NCBI GenBank assembly: GCA_030625775.1
Contig: DAOUQC010000011.1
Span: 1-64,000 of the forward strand
Direction: 5' to 3'
DNA: 64,000 bases
Source of the DNA: Verrucomicrobiota bacterium
GTDB taxonomy: Bacteria; Verrucomicrobiota; Verrucomicrobiia; Verrucomicrobiales; DEV007
Below are positions 8,905 to 17,565 of the stretch, piece by piece (the first letter of the stretch is position 1; every line of letters begins with the position of its first letter). The notes beneath the pieces were generated by a model. That model searched no databases. It worked only from the letters and a program-made list of their open reading frames with translations, and had not been told where the DNA came from. The position numbers and the translations under genes were made by a program.

Positions 8905-9842
8905 TAGACAATGTCAAAAAGAGATGTCACCGATTCATCGTGGTGAATTCGCCGGATCCCCTCCCCGAGTAAAGGAGCCACACTCAGCGCCGTCACCTTT
9001 TTCCCTACTGAATAGGGGGTGGAGTTGGTGCAAATCAACTCTTCAATCGCCGATTCATTGAGTCGCCTGTTGCCCATTTCCCCCAGAACCGCATGGGAAA
9101 CCCCTGCAAAAATTGATCTTGCCCCTTTCTCTTTCAGGATTTTCGCCGCTGCCGTCAGGGTGCCTGCTGTTTCCGTGATGTCATCCACCAGCAGAACATT
9201 GCAGCCATCCACTTCCCCTATCACATTCATTGCCTCGACCTCGGTCGCGCTTACCCGGTGCTTGGCCACAATCGCCAACTCGGCTCCCAAAGCTTCAGAA
9301 TAAGCACGTGCCATTTTCACCCCGCCCACATCCGGTGACACCACCACCAGATTATCTTTCAAATTTTTATTTCTCAGGTGATTGATCAAAACCGGTGCGG
9401 CATAAAGGTGATCGACTGGAATATCAAAAAATCCCTGAATCTGTCCGGCATGCAAATCCATGGTCAAAACCCGATCCACACCTGATGCCACCAACAGGTT
9501 GGCCACCAGCTTCGATGTGATCGGCACCCGCGGTTGATCCTTACGATCCTGGCGGGCATAACCAAAAAAGGGCAATACCGCTGTGATCCGGTCTGCACTT
9601 GCCCGGCGGGCCGCATCCACCATGATCAACAATTCCATCAAATTCTGGTTGGTCGGCGGGCAGGTCGGTTGCACAAAGAAAATATCCCGTCCGCGGATAT
9701 TTTCGTTGATCTTCACAAAAGTCTCACCGTCCGGAAAGGTCTTCACCGTGGCATCACCACGAGGCACCCCGAGGTATTTTGCAATTTCATCGACCAGGGA
9801 CGGATGAGCCGTCCCACTGAATATTTTTAGTTCTGATGCCAT
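8904..9842 (-). CDS. prs: Ribose-phosphate pyrophosphokinase
   Basis: A 312-residue PRPP synthetase that makes 5-phosphoribosyl-1-pyrophosphate from ribose 5-phosphate and ATP for nucleotide, histidine and tryptophan synthesis. Family blocks are complete: FPDGE at 36-40, FFGYARQDRK at 92-101, DLHAGQIQGFF at 129-139, and the PRPP loop DDITETAGT at 220-228. The ATG at 9842 gives the usual N-terminus and is preceded by GGAAGAG nine bases upstream. An alternative ATG at 9923 overlaps the gmhA stop as ATGA and would add 27 serine/threonine-rich residues not usual for this enzyme; either could be used in this coupled operon. Confidence 0.95.
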   Translation of the reverse strand: MASELKIFSGTAHPSLVDEIAKYLGVPRGDATVKTFPDGETFVKINENIRGRDIFFVQPTCPPTNQNLMELLIMVDAARRASADRITAVLPFFGYARQDRKDQPRVPITSKLVANLLVASGVDRVLTMDLHAGQIQGFFDIPVDHLYAAPVLINHLRNKNLKDNLVVVSPDVGGVKMARAYSEALGAELAIVAKHRVSATEVEAMNVIGEVDGCNVLLVDDITETAGTLTAAAKILKEKGARSIFAGVSHAVLGEMGNRRLNESAIEELICTNSTPYSVGKKVTALSVAPLLGEGIRRIHHDESVTSLFDIV

Positions 9843-9922
9843 CGATTGGGACTCTTCCAGAATGCTGGTGGAAACGCCAGTCAAATTCGTCGTCTTTTCT
9901 CCAGAAATACCACTTTTTTTCA

Positions 9923-10519
9923 TCACTGGTCTCCATCCGCAAAGGTTTCCTCCACCAGATCGCAAAGAATATGCCCTGCCAGCAAGTGGCATTCCTGTAT
10001 CCGGGCAGTGATCTCCGATGGTGCAGCCAGAATCAAATCAACCTGATCCGCGGCTTTTGCCGCTTCTCCACCAGTGCGCCCGGTAAACAAAACCGTCAGC
10101 GCACCGATCTTTTTTGCCGCCGACAGACCCGCCAATACATTGGAGCTGCTGCCCGAAGTGGAAATCCCTACCACCACATCATCCGCTTTGCACAAAGCCT
10201 CAACCTGACGCGCAAAAATCGATTCGAAGCCAAAGTCATTGCCGCCTGCCGTCAACGCCGAAGTGTCGGTGGTGAACGCAATCGAAGCCAGGGCCGCACG
10301 CTGCCGTGTGTAGCGCACCACAAATTCGGTCGCCAGATGCTGGGCATCCGCCGCACTGCCTCCATTGCCAAAAAAGCAGATCTTACCGCCCGCCCGTAAG
10401 GCCGCTTCCGTCCGCTGAACCAGAACTTCCAGAACATCTCCGCAGCTCTCACTCAACGATGCGACGACTTCAAGGTGATCAGAAATCGTTTGTTCGATTT
10501 TTTCGCGCTGGTTTTTCAT
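9923..10519 (-). CDS. gmhA: Phosphoheptose isomerase
   Basis: A 198-residue SIS-domain protein matching sedoheptulose 7-phosphate isomerase, the first step of ADP-heptose synthesis for the lipopolysaccharide core. The GNGGSAADAQHLATEFV motif lies at about 52-68 and the SGSSSNVLAGL phosphate-binding loop at about 122-132. Length and both loops fit GmhA better than other SIS proteins, although a DiaA-like role cannot be excluded. It is followed by prs and preceded by the STAS-like gene on the same strand. No other heptose gene is in the window. Confidence 0.85.
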   Translation of the reverse strand: MKNQREKIEQTISDHLEVVASLSESCGDVLEVLVQRTEAALRAGGKICFFGNGGSAADAQHLATEFVVRYTRQRAALASIAFTTDTSALTAGGNDFGFESIFARQVEALCKADDVVVGISTSGSSSNVLAGLSAAKKIGALTVLFTGRTGGEAAKAADQVDLILAAPSEITARIQECHLLAGHILCDLVEETFADGDQ

Positions 10520-10573
10520 ATTAATCCTTTAAAACCATGGTCTGAGAATGAGCAGAAAACAATCCTGAATGTT

Positions 10574-10942
10574 TCAGCCCTCTCCACTCGCCCAGATCTT
10601 CGCCTGTTCCAGATCCTGATAGGCAAACAATTTGATTTCCGCACTCACAAAATGATTGGCGATGGATTCCCCGAGATTGCCAATCGCTGAATCTGTAGAA
10701 AACGCCACGCGGGATATTTTCTTATGATGATCCCTGACAAATTTGAGATGAGAACTCAAACCCGCAAATGAATCCCATCCCGGAAAAGCCTCCGTGTGAA
10801 TCACGAGACCATTCAGTTGGCCCGCCTTATCAATTTGTGGATCAATGACTTTTGCCGCAGATTCAAAATCCTCTCTGGACAGTGGTCCGTCCGGTTCAAG
10901 CAGGGCGATCCCTTTTGCCTCATTTATTTCTACTGCCAGCAT
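10574..10942 (-). CDS. SpoIIAA-like STAS/SEC14 domain protein
   Basis: A 122-residue soluble protein of the SpoIIAA-like (DUF3478, STAS/SEC14) type. The segment GPLSREDFESAAKVIDPQID near 19-38 followed by NGLVIHTEAFPGWDSFAGLSSHL and the C-terminal FAYQDLEQAKIWA is characteristic. Relatives are small mixed alpha/beta domains with proposed lipid- or regulator-binding roles, but no function is established. It sits between the LolA-like gene and gmhA on the same strand with short gaps. Confidence 0.75.
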   Translation of the reverse strand: MLAVEINEAKGIALLEPDGPLSREDFESAAKVIDPQIDKAGQLNGLVIHTEAFPGWDSFAGLSSHLKFVRDHHKKISRVAFSTDSAIGNLGESIANHFVSAEIKLFAYQDLEQAKIWASGEG

Positions 10943-10956
10943 ATTTTCTCCTTAAC

Positions 10957-11673
10957 TTATGAACCCTCCGAAACCTCGTAACCTTCCAAGTTGGGTTTCA
11001 GCAATTGTGCCGGAATCGTTGGGTTGAATTTCAACTTGGTGAAAGTGGTTCGAACTCTTGATTTATCGCGAAACTGGAGCTCGAATCCCTGCAGAAAATA
11101 TTTTTCCATATTGATGAAAAACACCATCCTGCGCATGGCTCCAGTCAGTTTTTTATCCTTGGGCTTGAGGGTGAGTTCGTAAACTTTGCCATCATTCCCG
11201 ATACTCAGAATATCGAAATGCACTCTCAGTTCTTCCATCGAACGCGGGAAAGTGCTTGCTATTGAATGGATGGCCGCAGGCACAACCGAACGGCCCTTGT
11301 CTTTTCCTGAAACTAGCGAAATCCGTTGTGCTCGCTTCTTTTTTGGCCTCATCACGGTCAACCAATCCTGGTTACGAATTGCAACCGTGGAGGGGGGATC
11401 CCCCAACTCCCAGCGAAAATTATCAGGATAATGAATCCAAATATGACCTTTTGTGGTCAAAGGGCTGCGTAAAGTCCGTAAATATTTTTGCTGCACAAAA
11501 GTCGCTTCAAGCGATTTTGTTCCGCCCATCCGCTCAAGCCATTTTTTGACCGGAGTTAGATCCAGCTCTTCACCAGCAAAGCTGCTACTTGAAAAAAGTC
11601 CGGCGAACAACAGGCAGACTGACAGGAATTTCAAGCAAGCACGAAGCTTATAATGGCTGCGATGGATTTTCAT
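10957..11673 (-). CDS. LolA-like outer-membrane lipoprotein carrier
   Basis: A 238-residue periplasmic protein of the LolA family. The signal peptide covers about residues 1-33 (KFLSVCLLFAGLFSSSSFAG). The mature part has LEATFVQQKYLRTLRSPLTTKGHIWIHYPDNFRWEL, the LolA opening that reads sFxQ.k....l..p..s.G.l.... in the family. The ATG at 11673 places the basic signal-peptide start correctly; the frame opens earlier at 11721. The protein may carry lipoproteins to the outer membrane or, as for the LolA homologues in aryl-polyene loci, another lipid. It is divergent from the MsbA-like exporter gene. Confidence 0.8.
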   Translation of the reverse strand: MKIHRSHYKLRACLKFLSVCLLFAGLFSSSSFAGEELDLTPVKKWLERMGGTKSLEATFVQQKYLRTLRSPLTTKGHIWIHYPDNFRWELGDPPSTVAIRNQDWLTVMRPKKKRAQRISLVSGKDKGRSVVPAAIHSIASTFPRSMEELRVHFDILSIGNDGKVYELTLKPKDKKLTGAMRRMVFFINMEKYFLQGFELQFRDKSRVRTTFTKLKFNPTIPAQLLKPNLEGYEVSEGS

Positions 11674-11825
11674 CAAATTATTATCCGCAACAAGGAACCA
11701 CGAATAGCAGGGATAACACACATATTTTTGAATGATTCTCTATTCTCACTTTTCCTTATCCGTGGTATCCATGCTATCCGTGAAGCAACATCCAACAAGG
11801 TGTGTCGTCACGACACCTTTCCTCA

Positions 11826-13649
11826 ATGACTTTGCCAGCAAACGAACAACAAGATAGCCCCAGGGTATCACCGCGTACGGTGATCAGCCTGTATGTCAAA
11901 ATGACAAAAGGCTCCCGGCTCTTGTTCCTCAGTGCCCTTGCCTTACTGGGGGTGAGCCTTTTGATGTATCTGGGCTTTGCGCTGGCCATCGGCAAACTGG
12001 TAGATGGAGCCCTGGCTGCCTACACTGGAGAAACCGAGGCAGGCGGCGGGATGGCTGATTGGGGGATCAACCAGTGGGCCTGGCTCCTATTTGCCCTCCT
12101 GCTGATAAATATGGTGTGCAATTTTTTTGAAGCCTGCTGGTTCCAGGTAGTCGGTGAGCGAGCTGCCGTTGAGCTGAGAACCCGACTGCTCGATCGCCTG
12201 ATACACTTACCCATGGGCTTTTTTTCAACGATCCGCGCAGGTGATCTCTCCAGCCGGATTTTGGCAGATGTCGGCTTGCTGCAGGAAGGTTGGATCAACG
12301 ATGTGCGCAACGCCATCTCCTACATCGTCATGTTGCTCGGCTCGGTGACTATGCTGTTTGTCATTTCCCCTTCACTGGCAATTTTTGTCTTTTTGACCGT
12401 CCCTCCGGTCGTTGTATTGACAGTTTGGTTCGGGAAAAAAATCTCTGCCGGTGCACGACGCGTCCAGAACCAGTTAGGTCAAACCTCTGTGATTGCCGAA
12501 GAGGCCATTCATGGAATCCACCGGGTAAAAACCTTCACCAACGAAGAATACGAAAACCGCCGCTTTGGTAAAACAATGGCCGAATACCTGAACTCTGCTA
12601 CAAGCGTAGCCAGACATCGAGCCGGTTTGTTCAGTGGCATCGTATTTGTCCTGATGACGGCTTCGGTTTTTCTGATGTGGTACGGATCACTGCAAATTCA
12701 GCAGCGGAAACTAACTCCGGGAGATTTTACCAGCTTCATGTTTTTCCTCGGTTTCCTGGGTAACGCCGGTGGTTTGCTGGCCCAACTTGCGGGGAGGATT
12801 CATCGAATGGCGGGAGCCGCCCAGCGGGTGAGTGATTTACTGGATGAAAAACCAGAAGAGACAAACGGAAATGACGGAGCCTCGGATTCATTTGCCGATA
12901 CCTTGACGGGGGATATTGAATTTTGCGACGTCTCGTTCACCTATCCTGGAAGACAACAAGTCTCGGTTCTAAATGGAATCAATTTGCATCTAAAGCCAGG
13001 AAAATGCGTCGCTGTTGTTGGACCCAGCGGAGCAGGCAAATCGACTTTGACAGCATTGATATTCCGTTTGTTTGAGCCCAGCCAGGGGATACTGAAAATC
13101 GACGGCAAAAATGCCAGCGACTATTCACTGGCCCATCTGCGCGGGCAAATGGCCATGGTTCCACAGGAAGTGCTGCTGTTTGGTGGCACGATAGAAGAAA
13201 ACATTGCCTACGGCCGACCAGAGGCCAGCCGCGGGGAAGTGATCGAAGCCGCAAAAAAAGCGAACGCTCTGGAATTTATCGAGCAGTTACCCAAGGGATT
13301 CGATACTCCAGCTGGAGACCGGGGAGTGCAACTGTCCGGCGGGCAGCGGCAGCGCATTGCGATCGCCCGGGCAATTTTAAGAGATCCCGCAGTGCTCTTA
13401 CTGGATGAAGCTACCAGTTCACTTGATTCGGAAAACGAGAAGCTGATACAAAAAGCTTTGGCAGACTTGATTCGAAAACGGACCAGTCTGGTGATCGCCC
13501 ACCGACTGAGTACAGTCCGGCAGGCCGATACCATCATTGTCATGAAAGAAGGGCAAATCGTCGAGCAAGGTACCCACGATGAATTGCACGAAGCAAACGG
13601 ATTTTACCGCCAGCTGTGTGACGAGCAAGAGTGCTTGATCGAAGATTGA
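11826..13649 (+). CDS. MsbA-like ABC exporter, fused permease and ATPase
   Basis: A 607-residue half-transporter. Six membrane helices in the first 330 residues (type IV exporter fold) precede a complete nucleotide-binding domain: Walker A GPSGAGKS at 399-406, signature LSGGQRQR, and Walker B LLLDEATSS. It resembles MsbA/LmrA/ABCB10-type lipid or drug exporters; export of lipid A precursors or another envelope lipid is plausible from the neighbouring acyltransferase, LolA-like and glycosyltransferase genes. A GTG at 11802 would add eight residues; neither start has a convincing ribosome binding site. The stop lies 57 bases before the ATG of the GT2-methyltransferase gene. Confidence 0.85.
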   Translation: MTLPANEQQDSPRVSPRTVISLYVKMTKGSRLLFLSALALLGVSLLMYLGFALAIGKLVDGALAAYTGETEAGGGMADWGINQWAWLLFALLLINMVCNFFEACWFQVVGERAAVELRTRLLDRLIHLPMGFFSTIRAGDLSSRILADVGLLQEGWINDVRNAISYIVMLLGSVTMLFVISPSLAIFVFLTVPPVVVLTVWFGKKISAGARRVQNQLGQTSVIAEEAIHGIHRVKTFTNEEYENRRFGKTMAEYLNSATSVARHRAGLFSGIVFVLMTASVFLMWYGSLQIQQRKLTPGDFTSFMFFLGFLGNAGGLLAQLAGRIHRMAGAAQRVSDLLDEKPEETNGNDGASDSFADTLTGDIEFCDVSFTYPGRQQVSVLNGINLHLKPGKCVAVVGPSGAGKSTLTALIFRLFEPSQGILKIDGKNASDYSLAHLRGQMAMVPQEVLLFGGTIEENIAYGRPEASRGEVIEAAKKANALEFIEQLPKGFDTPAGDRGVQLSGGQRQRIAIARAILRDPAVLLLDEATSSLDSENEKLIQKALADLIRKRTSLVIAHRLSTVRQADTIIVMKEGQIVEQGTHDELHEANGFYRQLCDEQECLIED

Positions 13650-13705
13650 TTCCCGCTTTGCTTCGACTTGCGAAAGCCGAAGAGCATGGGAAAATTAAAT
13701 TACCC

Positions 13706-15202
13706 ATGCCCGCCACACCCACACCGTCCAGCACCCACCTGGTCTTGATCCCGAGTTACAATACCGGCGCCAAGGTTCTCGAGACGGTGACGGAAGCTTT
13801 GCAATACTGGGCCCCGGTTTGGGTGGTGGTAGACGGCAGCAATGATGGCAGTGGAGAGGAACTCGACGCTTTGGCAAAAACAAAAGAACACCTGCGCGTT
13901 TTTCGTCTGGCAAGAAACCAGGGCAAAGGCTCGGCAATTCTACACGGTTTTGATGAGGCCGAAGCTCATGCCTACACCCATATCCTTTGCATGGATGCCG
14001 ACGGACAGCACCCGGCGGATATGATCCCCGACTACATGTCGCTGTCCATGGCGATGCCGGAACGAATGATACTCGGCAAACCGATATTCGATGACACCGC
14101 CCCCAGAATCCGGGTGAATGGGAGAAAGCTTTCCAATTTTTGGGTTAATGTCGAAACACTCTGGGACGGGATCGGGGATTCACTGTTCGGAATGAGGGTT
14201 TACCCCGTGCCTGACCTGATAAGAATCATGGAGCGCATTCGCTGGGCAAGACGCTATGATTTTGACGCTGAAATCGCCGTGCGCCTGTCGTGGAGGGGAG
14301 TGAGACCGGTAAACCTTCCAACTCCAGTGAAATACCTCACTGTGGATGAAGGCGGCGTCTCCCATTTCAAATACGGACGCGACAATGTATTGATCACATG
14401 GATGCACTTCCGCCTGTTTGTCCTGCAATGGTGGTTCAGAGCACCGGGACTTGCGCTGCGTCGACGACGAGTGAATAAAGCAGAGCAGCTGGAAAATCCC
14501 GATTCTGATGAATCCTTACGGGCAGTGCAGAAGTGCATTTCCCGGCACTACCGGACAAAATGGCACCAGGCCTATGCCAAAAGCAAACTGCGGACAGATC
14601 CGGTATATGAAGCCACTCTCAGCGTATTGAAAGACTACCCTGACCTCCCTTTGCTTGATCTTGGCTGTGGCATCGGACTGCTGGAATTTTATCTGCGGGA
14701 ACGTGGAATAAACACTCCCCTTATTGCTCTTGACCAGGATGCTGGGAAAATTAAAATTGCCAGTAATATCGCTAATACACATTACAAAAACTTACGCTTT
14801 GAAGTCACACGTGCCGAGAATAGTCTGCCAGAGTTTCAGGGCAACGTCGCCCTGCTGGACGTTTTGCAATATTGCAGTGAAGATCTTCAGGAAGACATCC
14901 TGCGCAAAGCTGCGGATGCGGTCGCACCCGGAGGAGTCCTGGTGATTCGCAGTGGCTTGAATGATTCGAGCTGCCGGTCTAAAATTTCAAAACTGGTTGA
15001 CCGCATTGGATGCCTCGTCTCCTGGATGAAATCCTCAGTCCATGACTTTCCCACAAAAACATTCGTTAGCGAAATCCTCATATCTGAAGGTTTACACGGT
15101 GAATCCCAGCCGCTCTGGGGCAATACCCCCTTCAACAACTACCTGATGGTCTACCGCCGCCCACAAATAAAAGAGTCTGGCGCAGGCAAGACGCAACAGT
15201 AA
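13706..15202 (+). CDS. GT2 glycosyltransferase fused to a methyltransferase
   Basis: A 498-residue two-domain protein. Residues 1-245 form a family 2 glycosyltransferase with LVLIPSYNTG, VVVDGSNDGSG and the metal-binding MDADGQHPAD (DADGQHP at 97-103), close to dolichyl-phosphate-mannose-synthase-like enzymes. Residues 275-498 form a class I SAM-dependent methyltransferase with LLDLGCGIG (LDLGCGIG at 317-324), IALDQD, and VAPGGVLVIRSG. No membrane helices are evident. A GTG at 13631 overlapping the ABC transporter stop would add 25 residues, but the ATG at 13706 opens right before the GT fold. The last 52 bases overlap the convergent deacetylase gene. Substrates are unknown; a lipid-linked sugar that is also methylated is a reasonable guess. 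Confidence 0.85.
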   Translation: MPATPTPSSTHLVLIPSYNTGAKVLETVTEALQYWAPVWVVVDGSNDGSGEELDALAKTKEHLRVFRLARNQGKGSAILHGFDEAEAHAYTHILCMDADGQHPADMIPDYMSLSMAMPERMILGKPIFDDTAPRIRVNGRKLSNFWVNVETLWDGIGDSLFGMRVYPVPDLIRIMERIRWARRYDFDAEIAVRLSWRGVRPVNLPTPVKYLTVDEGGVSHFKYGRDNVLITWMHFRLFVLQWWFRAPGLALRRRRVNKAEQLENPDSDESLRAVQKCISRHYRTKWHQAYAKSKLRTDPVYEATLSVLKDYPDLPLLDLGCGIGLLEFYLRERGINTPLIALDQDAGKIKIASNIANTHYKNLRFEVTRAENSLPEFQGNVALLDVLQYCSEDLQEDILRKAADAVAPGGVLVIRSGLNDSSCRSKISKLVDRIGCLVSWMKSSVHDFPTKTFVSEILISEGLHGESQPLWGNTPFNNYLMVYRRPQIKESGAGKTQQ

Positions 15203-15942
15203 TTTTCATCTGATAAGTCGGCTAACAATTCGCCTAAGGTTTCAGACAGGGTTCCCTTGCCCTCGTGAAGCAAAACGATAGCGCCCGGCTTGATGTGCTT
15301 CTGAATACGATGAACAATACGCTCACTATCAGTCGATACCCCGTCGAAGCCTCTTGCTGTCCAGGCAATCAGCGGTAGCCCCTCTTTTCTCAAAACAGAA
15401 TGCAGAGACCACGGTTTGTGTCCTACCGGAGCACGAAACAGTTCCGGCGGGGCTCCGCTAAGCTCGCTGATGACTTCTGAGCAATCAGCTATTTCCCTTT
15501 CCAATTGTCTTTTCGGCAAACACCAGAAACTTCGCTCCGGATGGTTCATGCTATGATTTGCCACCTGATGCCCACGCTCCACTATCTGCCGGACAATGGA
15601 GGGATTGTTTTTAGCTCGATTCCCGATCACAAAAAAGGTGGCTTTGGCCTGATGCTCATCCAATAGCTTGAGGATCACCGGCGTTTCCTCCGGGTCAGGG
15701 CCATCATCGATGGTCAGCCAGATTTCTTTTTTATCAGTTCGAAAACGAGTGACCACTGGACCCAGCCACTGCACGACAGGATTCAATTGCGCATACAGTA
15801 ACAACAAGTGACTCGCAAAAATGATCGACAACCCGGTGAAAATTTTGCCCGCAAGCAAAACCACAATCGCCGTCAGGCACAGTCCGGTCAGCAGGCCGAT
15901 AAAAACCTTCCGCTTCCGGCCGCCGCAACAACCCCACTTCAT
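15151..15942 (-). CDS. Membrane-anchored polysaccharide deacetylase
   Basis: A 263-residue NodB-homology protein. Two hydrophobic stretches in the first 60 residues anchor it in the inner membrane with the catalytic domain outside. The metal and catalytic signatures TIDDGPDPEETP and the second-motif histidines in NHSMNHPE are present, followed by FRAPVGHKPW and a late VLLHEG. Such enzymes remove N- or O-acetyl groups from glycans. The ATG overlaps the preceding gene stop as ATGA, so it is the last gene of a four-gene minus-strand unit with MMPL exporter and acyltransferase. The frame is open up to 15999 but the coupled ATG is preferred. Confidence 0.88.
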   Translation of the reverse strand: MKWGCCGGRKRKVFIGLLTGLCLTAIVVLLAGKIFTGLSIIFASHLLLLYAQLNPVVQWLGPVVTRFRTDKKEIWLTIDDGPDPEETPVILKLLDEHQAKATFFVIGNRAKNNPSIVRQIVERGHQVANHSMNHPERSFWCLPKRQLEREIADCSEVISELSGAPPELFRAPVGHKPWSLHSVLRKEGLPLIAWTARGFDGVSTDSERIVHRIQKHIKPGAIVLLHEGKGTLSETLGELLADLSDENYCCVLPAPDSFICGRR

Positions 15943-16499
15943 TCGGGATCCCCCTTGATCTGGGAAATGAAATTCCCGGTGAAAAAAACCAGACTGCATA
16001 CAAAATTAAGGGCAACCCCAATCAACCAGGGGGTGGCAAAAAAAATAAGCGCCCATTTGCCCGATGAAACCATAAACAAAGCTAACAGCGTGACAGACAA
16101 AAGATGAAGCCCCGCCGGTATTTCCCCCGCTGCCCCTGGTAGGAAAAATCCAATGGATTTCAAACAACGATAGATGAAGGCAAAACCAAAAAACAGCACA
16201 TGAAGGGTTACGAATGTCAGCATCACAGCTAAGGGGAAAGCCACAACAAAAGACCACAGCGCCGCCCCCCAACTCTCACCAACAGCGACGGTGAAATAGC
16301 CTGTCAGCAAAACAAAAGTAAGCACCGCGAGGGTATAACATTCCACCGTATCCTGCCCCGGACGATTGACCGCATATTCAATGCCGTCCACACCCTTTCC
16401 TCTCACCTCGCGCAGCTTATCCAGCAAAGACCCAAATACCACAAACAAAGCCGTGTGGCTACGGGCGGCGGGATCAAGACTGGATTCGGGAACAGGCAT
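15939..16499 (-). CDS. Unknown four-helix inner-membrane protein
   Basis: A 186-residue integral membrane protein with about four hydrophobic helices after a polar 50-residue N-terminus (GVDGIEYAVNRPGQDTVECY). I do not recognise it with certainty; its size and topology resemble the predicted membrane proteins of the COG4648 kind found with aryl-polyene-type exporter genes. Its start lies 12 bases after a heptanucleotide tandem repeat that also holds the stop of the upstream acyltransferase gene, and its own stop overlaps the deacetylase start. The tight order suggests it works with the exporter and acyltransferase. Confidence 0.6.
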   Translation of the reverse strand: MPVPESSLDPAARSHTALFVVFGSLLDKLREVRGKGVDGIEYAVNRPGQDTVECYTLAVLTFVLLTGYFTVAVGESWGAALWSFVVAFPLAVMLTFVTLHVLFFGFAFIYRCLKSIGFFLPGAAGEIPAGLHLLSVTLLALFMVSSGKWALIFFATPWLIGVALNFVCSLVFFTGNFISQIKGDPE

Positions 16500-16509
16500 A
16501 GCTTGAAGA

Positions 16510-17553
<1,044 letters not shown>

Positions 17554-17565
17554 TTTATTCAGTGC

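Noticed and set aside
12020-13543. Minus-strand frames of 90-111 codons opposite the ABC exporter
   Set aside because: Antisense shadows of an intact gene with complete Walker motifs.
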